NCBI GenBank assembly: GCA_001771065.1
Contig: MESQ01000038.1
Location: 1 to 64,000 of the forward strand
Source of the DNA: Burkholderiales bacterium RIFOXYD12_FULL_59_19
Lineage (GTDB): Bacteria; Pseudomonadota; Gammaproteobacteria; Burkholderiales; Burkholderiaceae_C
DNA length: 64,000 nucleotides
Reading direction: 5' to 3'
Part shown: piece after piece, positions 1 through 10,612 of the stretch
How positions within the stretch are numbered: position 1 is the stretch's first letter
Layout: each line of letters starts with the position of its first letter
Translations under genes and position numbers: made by a program
The notes under the pieces: model-generated
The model's database searches: none
What the model was told of the DNA's origin: nothing
The model's input: only the letters and a program-made list of their open reading frames with translations

Positions 1-126
1 TCCAGCGGTGTTGCAGCCTGGGATGAGGCGGTGCTGCGAGCCATTGACAAAACCGCTGTCTTGCCGCGCGACACCGATGGCCGGGTACCCTCACCGCTGG
101 AGATCAGTTTCCGGCCCAAAGACTAG
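1..126 (+). CDS. TolA/TonB C-terminal domain protein, 3' end only (partial at window edge)
   Basis: Frame 1 reads SSGVAAWDEAVLRAIDKTAVLPRDTDGRVPSPLEISFRPKD* with tag at 124-126; resembles the TolA C-terminal domain (WDxAVLRAI..LPRD.DG.VP..L...FRP). Not in the ORF track. Confidence 0.75.
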   Translation, partial: SSGVAAWDEAVLRAIDKTAVLPRDTDGRVPSPLEISFRPKD

Positions 127-129
127 CGA

Positions 130-3100
130 TCACTCGTAAACAATCTCGGCAGTGCCGGGCGCCGCTTGCGCCCACCAACTGGCCAGCGCGGCGTTGCTCG
201 GGTAAAACCTGGCCTGCTCACCCAACTGCAACTCGGCCCGTGCAGCGCCCTCTTGACCCTGGCAGGTCAGTGCCAGCCGCACCGCCAGACCACGCCACAG
301 GTCGCCCTGCTCGGTCACCTCTTTTTGCACCGGAAAGTCTTTCAGCAAGCGCGCCATGTCGAGCTTGAGGCCCTGCGGACCGGTGCTGGCGCGCACCCGC
401 AGGTACTTGCCAAAACGGCAACGCGCCTGCTCCAGGTCCCAGATCTGCGTCACGGTAAGCTGCATGCCGCCGGAAAAACGGTCGGGCTGCTGCTTACCCA
501 TCACAATCACCAGTTCATCGTCCTTGAGCAGGTCTTTGTGCGCGTTGATCAGCGCTTCGTCGGCACGGGTTTCGATCATGCCGCTTTTGTCGTCAAGCTT
601 GAACAGCGCCAGCTTGCCGCGTTGACCGTTGATGACACGAAAGTCGGTGATGATGCCAGCCAGCAACTGCGGCTCGCGGGTGTCAATCAGGTCGGCAATC
701 GGGCGCTTGGCAAACCGGCGCACCTCGGCCACCACCTCGTCAAACAAATGACCGGATAAATAAAAACCAAGGGCCGTTTTTTCATACACCAGTCGCTCTT
801 TCACACCCCAGGGCGTGGCCTGCACCAGCTCGGGTTCCTGGGTGCTGGAGCCGTGCGCGTCGCCATCCATCATGTCAAACAGGCTGCACTGGTTGGCATT
901 GGCCAGCGCTGCGGCACCAAACTCAAACGCCAGGTCAACACTGGCCAGCAGGCTGGCGCGGTTGAGTTCAATGGCGTCAAAAGCCCCGGCCTTGATCAGC
1001 GCTTCGACCGTGCGTTTGTTGATACGACTGCGGTCAACCCGGGCACAAAAATCAAACAGGCTGCCAAAAGGCCCCACGGTGTCGCCATGCGGGCCAACGC
1101 CCCGACCCTCGCGCGCCGCCACAATGGCCTCAATGGCCTGCTGGCCGCTGCCTTTGACGGCGCTGAGACCGTAACGGATCACCTTGTCTGAAACCGGCTC
1201 AAAGCGGCTTTTGCCCCGGTTGACATCGGGTGGCTCAAACGTCAATCCCATCTTGAGCGCATCTTCAAGCAACACCTTGAGCTTGTCGGTGTCGTCCATT
1301 TCCACCGTCATGTTGGCGCAAAAAAACTCGGCTGTGTAATGCACCTTGAGCCAGGCCGTGTGGTAGGCCAGCAGGGAGTAAGCGGCCGCGTGCGACTTGT
1401 TGAAACCATAGCCGGCAAATTTTTCCATGAGGTCAAACACCTCATCGGCCTTGTCCTGCCCGATGTCGTTCTTTATCGCGCCATCGCGAAAAATCTGGCG
1501 ATGCCGTGCCATCTCGTCAGCATCTTTCTTGCCCATGGCGCGGCGCAGCATGTCGGCACCGCCCAGCGAGTAGCCGCCCAGGATCTGCGCAGTCTGCATC
1601 ACCTGCTCCTGGTAGACCATGATGCCGTAGGTCTCGGACAGCATATTGGCCACCAGCGGGTGTGGGTACTCCACCACCTCGCGGCCGTGTTTGCGCGCCA
1701 CAAAACTCGGGATCAGGTCCATGGGACCCGGCCGGTAAAGGGCGTTGAGCGCAATCAGGTCTTCCAGGCGCGTGGGTTTGGCGTCGCGCAACATGCCCTG
1801 CATACCGCGACTTTCAAACTGGAATACAGCCTCGGTCTTGCCGTCCTGGAACAGCTTGTAAACCGCCTTATCATCCAGCGGCAGGTTCTCAAAGGCGAAG
1901 TTTTCCTGACCCGGATGGCGCTGTATGATGAATTCGCGCGCGATCTCCAGAATGGTGAGCGTGGCCAGGCCCAAAAAGTCAAACTTGACCAGACCCACCG
2001 ATTCCACATCATTCTTGTCGTACTGGCTCACCGCCGAGTCACTGCCGGGCTGCTGGTACAGCGGACAAAAGTCGGTGAGTTTGCCCGGTGCAATCAACAC
2101 ACCGCCGGCGTGCATGCCAATGTTGCGCGTCATGCCCTCCAGTTTGCGCGCAAGTTCCAGCAGCGTGCGCACGTCCTCCTCTCGGGCTTCGCGTTCGGCC
2201 AAAATCGGCTCTGCCTCAACGGCATACACCAGTTTGTCGTCCTTCTTGCGGTCGGCTGGCGGCAATTGCAGCGTGACCGCCACGCCAGGTTTATTGGGAA
2301 TCAGCTTGCTGATACCGTCGCAAAAGGTGTAGCTCATGTCCAGCACCCGGCCCACGTCGCGGATCGCGGCACGGGCCGCCATGGTGCCAAAGGTGGCGAT
2401 CTGGCTAACGGCGTCCTTGCCGTATTTTTCTTTCACATAGTCGATCACGCGGTCACGGTTGCTCTGGCAAAAGTCGATGTCAAAGTCGGGCATCGAAACC
2501 CGTTCCGGGTTCAAGAAACGCTCGAACAGCAGGTTGTATTGCAGCGGGTCAAGGTCGGTGATCTTGAGCGCGTAGGCCACCAGTGAACCAGCACCCGAGC
2601 CACGTCCCGGCCCCACCGGGCAGCCGTTGTTTTTGGCCCAGTTGATGAAGTCACCCACAATCAAAAAGTAGCCCGGAAAGCCCATTTTGAGGATGGTGTT
2701 GAGCTCAAACTCGAGCCGTTCGACATAACGCGGCAACTCTTTTTCGCGCTGCATTACATTGGGGTACAAATGCGCCAGGCGCTCTTTCAGGCCTTCGTGG
2801 GAGGCGTAGCGAAAGTAGTCGTCGGCGGCCATGACCATGCCATTGACGGGTGGGATCGGAAAGTCAGGCAATTGCGGCTTGCCCAGCACCAGACTCAGAT
2901 TACAACGTTTGGCAATCTCAACGCTGTTGACCAGGCTGGAAGGCACATCGGCAAACAAGGCCTGCATCTCCGCCGTCGTTTTAAAGTACTGGTCACGGGT
3001 GAAGCGGCGCACTCGGCGCGGGTTGGCCAGCATTTCACCTTCGGCAATACAGACCCGCGCTTCATGCGCCTCAAAATCCTCAGGCGCCTGAAATTGCACC

Positions 3101-3693
3101 GGGTGTGTGGCCACCACCGGCAAACCCATACGGAACGCCAGCTGCACCGCAGCCGCAACCTGCAGCTCGTCTTCAGGGCGGCCGGCGCGCTGCAGTTCCA
3201 GATAAAAGCGGTGCGTGAACACCCCTGCCAACTGCAGCGCGGCGTCCAACGCTCGCGCTTCGTCGCCTTGCAGCAAGGCCTGGCCCACCGGCCCGGCTTG
3301 GGCACCCGACAGGCAAATGAGGCCGCCATTCAGCTCCTTGAGCCAGGCCAAGCTGACGCTGGCCTGCGTTTTGCCGCCGTTTTGGGTCCAGGCGCGCGCC
3401 AACAGTTCAGACAAATTGAGGTAGCCGGGGTGGTTTTGCACAAGTAGCAACACACGACTAAGCTGCCCGGTTTCCTTGCCCAGGCCTTCCAGCCACACCT
3501 CGGCGCCAATCAGGGGCTTAACGCCACGTTTGCGCCCTTCCTTGTAAAACTTGATGGCGCCGAAGAGGTTGCTCAGGTCAGTGATGGCCAAAGCGGGTTG
3601 GCCATCCACTGCGGCAGCCTTAACCACCTCGTCAATGCGGGTGGTGCCATCTATGACAGAAAATTCGGTATGCAGGCGTAAGTGAACAAACAT
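130..3693 (-). CDS. dnaE: DNA polymerase III subunit alpha
   Basis: 1187 aa; MFVHLRLHTEFSVIDG PHP start, PDFDIDFCQSNRDRVIDYV catalytic motif. Confidence 0.98.
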   Translation of the reverse strand: MFVHLRLHTEFSVIDGTTRIDEVVKAAAVDGQPALAITDLSNLFGAIKFYKEGRKRGVKPLIGAEVWLEGLGKETGQLSRVLLLVQNHPGYLNLSELLARAWTQNGGKTQASVSLAWLKELNGGLICLSGAQAGPVGQALLQGDEARALDAALQLAGVFTHRFYLELQRAGRPEDELQVAAAVQLAFRMGLPVVATHPVQFQAPEDFEAHEARVCIAEGEMLANPRRVRRFTRDQYFKTTAEMQALFADVPSSLVNSVEIAKRCNLSLVLGKPQLPDFPIPPVNGMVMAADDYFRYASHEGLKERLAHLYPNVMQREKELPRYVERLEFELNTILKMGFPGYFLIVGDFINWAKNNGCPVGPGRGSGAGSLVAYALKITDLDPLQYNLLFERFLNPERVSMPDFDIDFCQSNRDRVIDYVKEKYGKDAVSQIATFGTMAARAAIRDVGRVLDMSYTFCDGISKLIPNKPGVAVTLQLPPADRKKDDKLVYAVEAEPILAEREAREEDVRTLLELARKLEGMTRNIGMHAGGVLIAPGKLTDFCPLYQQPGSDSAVSQYDKNDVESVGLVKFDFLGLATLTILEIAREFIIQRHPGQENFAFENLPLDDKAVYKLFQDGKTEAVFQFESRGMQGMLRDAKPTRLEDLIALNALYRPGPMDLIPSFVARKHGREVVEYPHPLVANMLSETYGIMVYQEQVMQTAQILGGYSLGGADMLRRAMGKKDADEMARHRQIFRDGAIKNDIGQDKADEVFDLMEKFAGYGFNKSHAAAYSLLAYHTAWLKVHYTAEFFCANMTVEMDDTDKLKVLLEDALKMGLTFEPPDVNRGKSRFEPVSDKVIRYGLSAVKGSGQQAIEAIVAAREGRGVGPHGDTVGPFGSLFDFCARVDRSRINKRTVEALIKAGAFDAIELNRASLLASVDLAFEFGAAALANANQCSLFDMMDGDAHGSSTQEPELVQATPWGVKERLVYEKTALGFYLSGHLFDEVVAEVRRFAKRPIADLIDTREPQLLAGIITDFRVINGQRGKLALFKLDDKSGMIETRADEALINAHKDLLKDDELVIVMGKQQPDRFSGGMQLTVTQIWDLEQARCRFGKYLRVRASTGPQGLKLDMARLLKDFPVQKEVTEQGDLWRGLAVRLALTCQGQEGAARAELQLGEQARFYPSNAALASWWAQAAPGTAEIVYE

Positions 3694-3787
3694 GGGTCTT
3701 CTAGTATGATGATTCCGCCATAACTGCCCCTCAAGGGGGCGTTTTGCGATTTAAGTTGGATTGTAAGAAGACCCCAAGGCACCTATC

Positions 3788-4441
3788 TTGAAAATTCTCG
3801 TGGTTGATGATCATGCCCTGGTCCGTGAGGGCTTAAGTCTGGTGTTGCAAGGGCTGGTCCCCGATGAGCCCACCGAAGTGCTGCAGGCAGCCACCTGTGA
3901 GCGGGCGTTTGAGCTGGCCCATTTCAATGCGGACCTTGATCTGGTGTTGCTCGACTACCGGTTACCCGACATGAATGGCCTGGTGGCACTGGGTATTTTT
4001 GGTCAAAGGCATCCCGAGGTGCCGGTGGTTATTTTGTCGGGCTCGGCCAACCCCAGCGTGATGCAGCAGGCCATGGAACGCGGTGCCGCAGGTTTTGTGA
4101 CCAAGTCGGGCTTAAGCGAGACCCTGCTGATGGCCTTGCGCCAAATTCTGGCTGGCGGCATTTACCACCCGTCCGGTTTTAGCCTGCTGGACGGTGAGCC
4201 GGCGCCGGGCACCGACGTCACGCCACCGGTGCTGAGCCGACGCCAGCAGGATGTGCTGCAGCTGCTGATGAAGGGACTGACCAACCGGCAAATTTGTGAA
4301 CAGTTGTGTTTAGGCACCGAAACCGTCAAGTTTCACGTGAGCAATATTTTGCGGCTTCTGGGTGCCAGCAGCCGCACCCAGGCCGTGCTGGAGGCCAGAC
4401 GCTGGGGCTACGACCGGTCAACACCGTCGGGCACAGTTTGA
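3788..4441 (+). CDS. LuxR/NarL-family response regulator (REC + HTH)
   Basis: MKILVVDDHALVREGL receiver; LSRRQQDVLQLLMKGLTNRQICEQLCLGTETVKFHVSNILRLL LuxR HTH. Confidence 0.95.
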   Translation: MKILVVDDHALVREGLSLVLQGLVPDEPTEVLQAATCERAFELAHFNADLDLVLLDYRLPDMNGLVALGIFGQRHPEVPVVILSGSANPSVMQQAMERGAAGFVTKSGLSETLLMALRQILAGGIYHPSGFSLLDGEPAPGTDVTPPVLSRRQQDVLQLLMKGLTNRQICEQLCLGTETVKFHVSNILRLLGASSRTQAVLEARRWGYDRSTPSGTV

Positions 4442-6366
4442 GCGCGCATCAGGTGCCGCAATAAATTACGCAATTTGGCCGGCCGCACCGGTTTGTGCAA
4501 CAGGCTGAGTTGCGCCGTTTGCGCTGCCCGGATCAGCTCAGGATCGGTATCGCCACTGATCAAGCAGGACGGCACCGGATAAGCCAGACGTTGGCGCAAT
4601 TGGGCAATCACCATGATCCCGTTTGGTGCGTCGCTGAGACAGTAGTCACTGATGAGCAGATTGGGTCGTACCCCCTCCCCCAGTAGCTGGTTGGCACGGG
4701 CCAGGCTGCTGGCCTCGGCCACCGTCATGTCCCAACTTTCCAACAAACCAACCAGGGCCTGGCGCACCAGATCATCGTCTTCAATCACCAGTACCGTACA
4801 GTGCCGCCAATCCAGGGGTTCGGATGCATCTGCCACAGGCAGCACCGCAGACTGAGCCTGCGGTGCTGCCTGTGGCACAGTCAAGCGAAAGCGTGTGCCC
4901 ACCCCCTGGTGCGAAACCAGTTGCAAAGGGTGATTGAGCAGTTGACAACTGCGCTGCACAATATTAAGACCCAGACCCATGCCCTGGCTGCGCTGGCGGG
5001 CCGGATTGTCAACCTGATAAAACTCCTTGAAGACCGCTTCCTGATGTTCGGGAGCGATGCCCATGCCCGTGTCCCACACCTCAATGGCGACCTGATCAGC
5101 GCCACTGATGCGGCGACACGCCACCAATACCCCCCCGGTTTCGGTGTAACGCAGGGCATTGCCCACCAGATTGAGCAAGATCCGGTACAGCAAGGCCGGA
5201 TCGCTCTTGACCCATACCTGCGACGACCGAAAGCGCAACCGCAAACCTTTGTCCTGGGCCAGTGGCACCAAATCCAGCGCCAGGCGTTCAAACAGATCGG
5301 CCAAAGGCAATGACTCCAGCTTGATTTGAATTGCCTTGGCCTCCAGGCGCGAAATATCGAGCAAACCGTCCAGCAAATTTTGCATGGCGAGCACCGAGTC
5401 ATTCAACTTGTCAATCAGGTGGCGTGTTGTCGCGTCGTGCGACAGTTGGGCTAGGCGGGCAACAAACATGCCCAAGGCATGGACGGGTTGACGCAGATCG
5501 TGGCTGGCCGCCGCCAAAAATCTGGATTTGGCGTGTGTGGCCTGTTCGGCCTCTTCCTTTTTTTCGCGCAGGGCGTGTGTGACTGTGGCCACTTGCAGCT
5601 CCAGATCCCGTTGTACGTTGGCCAAACGATCGGCCATCTGAAATAGATTTTGCTGTAGATCACGCAGCGGATCGTTCAAATGCGTCTGCGCCTGGACCTG
5701 AGCTGCAGCGGCAAAATCGCCATGACCAATACGTTCAATCAAATGCGACACCCGCATCATGGGACGAATCACGCCAGCACTGAGTTTGACCGCCAGCACC
5801 GCCCCAAACAACAGCCCAAGGGCACTGATCAGGCCGCCCAGCAACAAGATGTCGCGCTTTTGTGCGTTCAGCGACTGACGCGAAAACTTGAGCACGACCA
5901 GACCCAGCGGCGCGGCGCGGCCAGCGTTGCCTTGCCTGGTGTCTTCGTACAAATCATCGAGCTTGAGGTCAGTGGCAAACACGGGTTGCGTCAGCACGTC
6001 GTGTAATTCCCGGTCCAGAAATGCCTGCTCTTGCAGCGTGGAAATGGGTGGCAGTGCGCCAGCCTGGACATCTCCGGCGCTGGCCAGCATCTGGCCTTGC
6101 TGGTCCAGAATGGCAACCCAGCGCACGTCCGGCTCACGCAGAGCGCCGCGGACCAGGGTTTGTAGCTGAATCCGGTTGGCAGCAAACAGACCGAACTCGC
6201 TGATCAGAGCCAACTGGCGTGCCACCGCACGGGTGCGTAACTGGTAGGCTTCGGTGATATCTTCAAAACGGGTCGCCAGAAATACGCTGGACAAGAGCAC
6301 ACTCAGCAGCAACACCGGCAACAGGGCAGCCAGCAACATGCGCAGACGAATATCGGGCGTTTTCAT
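4408..6366 (-). CDS. Hybrid sensor histidine kinase/response regulator
   Basis: N-terminal TM and periplasmic region, HAMP-like region, AAASHDLRQPVHALGMF H-box, HATPase motifs, C-terminal REC. Confidence 0.93.
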   Translation of the reverse strand: MKTPDIRLRMLLAALLPVLLLSVLLSSVFLATRFEDITEAYQLRTRAVARQLALISEFGLFAANRIQLQTLVRGALREPDVRWVAILDQQGQMLASAGDVQAGALPPISTLQEQAFLDRELHDVLTQPVFATDLKLDDLYEDTRQGNAGRAAPLGLVVLKFSRQSLNAQKRDILLLGGLISALGLLFGAVLAVKLSAGVIRPMMRVSHLIERIGHGDFAAAAQVQAQTHLNDPLRDLQQNLFQMADRLANVQRDLELQVATVTHALREKKEEAEQATHAKSRFLAAASHDLRQPVHALGMFVARLAQLSHDATTRHLIDKLNDSVLAMQNLLDGLLDISRLEAKAIQIKLESLPLADLFERLALDLVPLAQDKGLRLRFRSSQVWVKSDPALLYRILLNLVGNALRYTETGGVLVACRRISGADQVAIEVWDTGMGIAPEHQEAVFKEFYQVDNPARQRSQGMGLGLNIVQRSCQLLNHPLQLVSHQGVGTRFRLTVPQAAPQAQSAVLPVADASEPLDWRHCTVLVIEDDDLVRQALVGLLESWDMTVAEASSLARANQLLGEGVRPNLLISDYCLSDAPNGIMVIAQLRQRLAYPVPSCLISGDTDPELIRAAQTAQLSLLHKPVRPAKLRNLLRHLMRAQTVPDGVDRS

Positions 6367-7307
6367 GGCTGCTCCAGGCGTTTGAGCGACAGCTGCAGCT
6401 GGCCTGCGTCCAGTGGCAAATTCAGAACTCTGGCGACTTCCAGATTGACGCTGATTTCAAAATCATCAGGCGCCATAGCCTGCTCTGGCAAGGTCCGCTG
6501 CGCAAGCACGTCGAGCACCCAGCGGGCGGCCTGGGTGCCGACCTGCGTCGGTGTGCTGTAGATCGCGAGCAAGGCACCCGCGCGCACATAAGCCGGGGAA
6601 AAAGCGACCAAGGGAACCTTGTCCCGGATCGAGGTCATGAGGATATTTTGAATGCTACTGCTGTTGAAAACCAGCGGGTCCGCCTGCGCCAGCAACACAT
6701 CACTGCCGTCAAGGACGGATTGCAAGGCGGCAAACAAATCGCTTTCGACCTTGAGTCGGGCATCCCGCAACACCAGGCCATGGGTGTTGGCCAGAGTGCG
6801 CAAGGTATCGGCCCTGTTCCAGGACTCAGGTCCCCACAGGACCGCCACCCGTTTGGCCCGAGGCAAGGCCAAACGAATCAGGACCAGCTGGCGCTGCAAG
6901 GGCTGGTCGAGGTAGATGGCATTAAACTGCGCTGAAGCCTGGCGCCCCGACTGGCGCAACACACGCTCAAAGCCGCTGCCCGGAATCAAGGCACTGAGCA
7001 CCGACGCACCACGCAGCTGGGCCTTGGCCAGCGCGGCTGCCGCTTGCGTACCCAGCGCCACCCAGACCTTGCCCGTTGGCAGCGCGACTGGCGACACATT
7101 GGAAAAATCAGCCAAACTCATAACCTGGATTTCGGAGCGGGCGACGCCATGGCTGGACAAGCCTTTGATCAAGGCCTGGGCGGCATCCAGGTAGGGCGCA
7201 CTGGCTTGACTACTGACAATGTGCACCTTGATGCCCTGCGCCTGCGTCTGCAGGCCCGACAAGCACAGGGCCAACCACACCAGGATTCCGTGCAGGCGCT
7301 GGATCAT
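6363..7307 (-). CDS. Periplasmic ABC-type substrate-binding-like protein
   Basis: 314 aa, signal peptide, fold features of the ABC_sub_bind family; 4-nt overlap with the kinase gene. Confidence 0.75.
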   Translation of the reverse strand: MIQRLHGILVWLALCLSGLQTQAQGIKVHIVSSQASAPYLDAAQALIKGLSSHGVARSEIQVMSLADFSNVSPVALPTGKVWVALGTQAAAALAKAQLRGASVLSALIPGSGFERVLRQSGRQASAQFNAIYLDQPLQRQLVLIRLALPRAKRVAVLWGPESWNRADTLRTLANTHGLVLRDARLKVESDLFAALQSVLDGSDVLLAQADPLVFNSSSIQNILMTSIRDKVPLVAFSPAYVRAGALLAIYSTPTQVGTQAARWVLDVLAQRTLPEQAMAPDDFEISVNLEVARVLNLPLDAGQLQLSLKRLEQP

Positions 7308-7314
7308 GTCAAGC

Positions 7315-9222
7315 TCAGTTGTCGAGTTGCAAAGTCACAAAGGCGCGCCGTTGGAACACATAAGCTGGGTCGTAGTCCTGGTAGGGCTCGCCGAGGTTCT
7401 GCACGACCAAAGCCACTTCTCCATGGCGTGCACCCCAGCGCAACGGCCAAGCCAAACGCACATCGGTACGGGTCATGGCAACTGCACTGCCCATTCCTGA
7501 ACCGTGCAAGGTCGCCGTACCGCTGTCCTGGTGGGTCAGTGTCAGGTCCAACCCATTGGCAAATTTTTGCATCAGAACCAGTGAACTCGCCAGCTTGGGT
7601 GCCGCCAGTGGTGTGCCTGTTTTCTCACGCACCGAACTAATATCGATGTAGGCCTGGTTGAACAGTATCTGAGCCCCTGTCCATGGCCGCCATTTGATCT
7701 GGTATTCACCACCCGTGATGGCAAAGTCTTCGTCGTTGGCGTAGTCGCGCGGAAAAGATGCATTGAGCTGTCGGATGAAGCCTCCCAGCTCTTCCCTGAA
7801 TACCCTCACATCCCAACTTAAACCCGCATGGGGCAAGTCAGCAAAATAACCCAATTCCTGGGCCCGCAGACTCTCAGGCTGCACCTGGCCTGTCGAGTGA
7901 ATATAAGGCGTACCCAGCAAATCAATCCTGGCCGACTTCTCAAAGGTGCTCGGGGGGCGGAAAGCGCGCGACACACCCGCGCGCAGGGTATGGCCGGGAG
8001 CCACATGCCAGTTCAACATCAGTCGCGGCGCCACGCTCTCGCCGCTGACACTGTTGTGCTCGATCAGCCCGCCGGCGTTGAGCATCCAGGCCGGCGCCAG
8101 ACGCCACTCAAGATTGCCAAACAGGCGCGAAAAATCGGTATCAAGCGCTGCTTCCTGCTGGTAAAAAGACTTCGACATGATCGACTCACGACGCAGCTCC
8201 CCGCCCCAGACCACGCGGAGATCAGGCCCTTGACGAAAGGTATGTATCGCCGTCAGCGTGTTGTTTCTGGAAATGCCATCGTAATCAAATTGATAGCTGA
8301 GAAGTTTGTCAACATAGGACTCCCGGGAATGCGACACGCTCAAGGCCAGATCGCTGTCCGGACCCAAGTTACGCTGCCAGTCCAGTTGGACAAAACTGCT
8401 GTCAAGCTGGACAGGCCGCTCCTCGATCGTCCCCAGTTGACCCTTGCCAGAATTCAGCGATGTCAAACCAGCACGAATTTGCAACTCGGTACGAGCATCT
8501 GTGCGGTAATCTGCCCGCAAGTTCACCCGATTGAGCTGGTTGCGGCCATTGGCTCCCAGCAGTCCATCATCAGCGCGTTGGTCGACACCGATACGTGCTG
8601 AACCCCACTCAAAACCCCAACCCAAACTGGCTTGTGTGTCATGCACCCCGTTTTCACCCCGGGTCACGCTCAAACGCGGCCCCAGCGTGTCTTGTGTATG
8701 CCGGGTCACGATATTGATGACGCCGAGCATGGCGCGGGCGCCATAACTAGCAGAGTTGGAACCGCGCAACACCTCGATACTTTCAATGTCCTGCAGCGCA
8801 ACCGCCTGCAAGCCAAAACCCGTGCTGCCAATAAAGTAGGGCGAATAAACCGAACGACCATCCACCAGCACCTGCATGCGGGTGGCATAACGATCCAACG
8901 CACCGTGATAGCTGGCAAGCGGCGCCACCGACTCAAACGATTCCGTGGTCTGAAACCCCGGCACCAGGCGCAGCAGGTCGGCCACGTCACGGGCGCCTGA
9001 GCGCCGGATCATGTCGTGGTCGATCAGGGTGACCGCACCTGGCGTCTCATCGAGGCGCTGCGGCAAGCGCGACACGGACAACACGATCGGCATGTCGTCC
9101 AGAAAATCGTTTTCGGAAACCGCCAGCCTGGTCTGGGCTTGAGTGCCCTGACTCACCAACAGGCAGACCACGCCAAGCAAAGGCGTCAACCGGGTCTGGA
9201 CAGCAATTGAAATGTCTTTCAT
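7315..9222 (-). CDS. TonB-dependent receptor
   Basis: Plug motifs (GAVTLIDHDMIRRSGARDVADLLRLVPGF, VLVDGRSVYSPYF, IESIEVLRGSNSASYGARAMLGVINIVTR) and beta-barrel C-terminus. Confidence 0.93.
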   Translation of the reverse strand: MKDISIAVQTRLTPLLGVVCLLVSQGTQAQTRLAVSENDFLDDMPIVLSVSRLPQRLDETPGAVTLIDHDMIRRSGARDVADLLRLVPGFQTTESFESVAPLASYHGALDRYATRMQVLVDGRSVYSPYFIGSTGFGLQAVALQDIESIEVLRGSNSASYGARAMLGVINIVTRHTQDTLGPRLSVTRGENGVHDTQASLGWGFEWGSARIGVDQRADDGLLGANGRNQLNRVNLRADYRTDARTELQIRAGLTSLNSGKGQLGTIEERPVQLDSSFVQLDWQRNLGPDSDLALSVSHSRESYVDKLLSYQFDYDGISRNNTLTAIHTFRQGPDLRVVWGGELRRESIMSKSFYQQEAALDTDFSRLFGNLEWRLAPAWMLNAGGLIEHNSVSGESVAPRLMLNWHVAPGHTLRAGVSRAFRPPSTFEKSARIDLLGTPYIHSTGQVQPESLRAQELGYFADLPHAGLSWDVRVFREELGGFIRQLNASFPRDYANDEDFAITGGEYQIKWRPWTGAQILFNQAYIDISSVREKTGTPLAAPKLASSLVLMQKFANGLDLTLTHQDSGTATLHGSGMGSAVAMTRTDVRLAWPLRWGARHGEVALVVQNLGEPYQDYDPAYVFQRRAFVTLQLDN

Positions 9223-9246
9223 GGGCCCCCATTGTGCCCTGCCGGT

Positions 9247-9931
<685 letters not shown>

Positions 9932-9933
<2 letters not shown>

Positions 9934-10612
9934 GAATTTTTCTTTGCAACAAATACCTTTGAACCGACGCCACTGTATCGTGTTGGCAGGAATCCTGGCT
10001 GCCAGCGGGATTTACGGCCCGACAGGGGCTGCCACCGTCCCGACCGAACCCACCACACCCAGCCTGTTGGTGCTGGGCGACTCCCTGAGTGCGGAGTACG
10101 GCCTCCGGCGCGGCACTGGCTGGGTGGCGCTGCTGGAGCGCCAGTTGGAGGCAGAAAAAATGAAGGTGACTGTGGTCAACGCCAGCATCAGCGGCGACAC
10201 CACCTCGGGCGGCCGGGCCCGTCTGCCCGCCCTGCTGGCGCAACACCGGCCGACCTTGGTGGTGATTGAACTCGGGGGCAACGATGCGCTGCGCGGTTTG
10301 CCACTCGACATGAGCCGGGACAACCTGCTGGCCATGACGCGACTGGCACAGCAAAACGGGGCCAAAGTGGCGCTGCTGGGCATGCAGGTACCTCCCAACT
10401 ACGGGCGTGATTACGCCCAGCGCTTTGCCCGCATCTATGTCGACGTGGCCAAGGCCACGCGGTCGGCGCTGGTACCATTTTTCCTCAAGGGGATTGCCGA
10501 TGTCCCCGACAGCATGGCCTGGTTTCAGGCCGACCGGATCCACCCCAAGGAGGAAGCCCATCCACGCCTGCTGGCCAACGTCTGGCCAACACTTAAAAAA
10601 GGATTGCAATGA
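9932..10612 (+). CDS. tesA: Arylesterase / lysophospholipase, SGNH hydrolase
   Basis: LVLGDSLSAEYGLRRGTGWVALL block and DRIHP; ATG at 9932 in frame with track ORF 9707-10612. Confidence 0.92.

Noticed and set aside
1339-2586. 415-aa plus-strand ORF
   Set aside because: Fully antisense to dnaE; His/Gln/Val-rich mirror composition typical of shadow ORFs in GC-rich genes.
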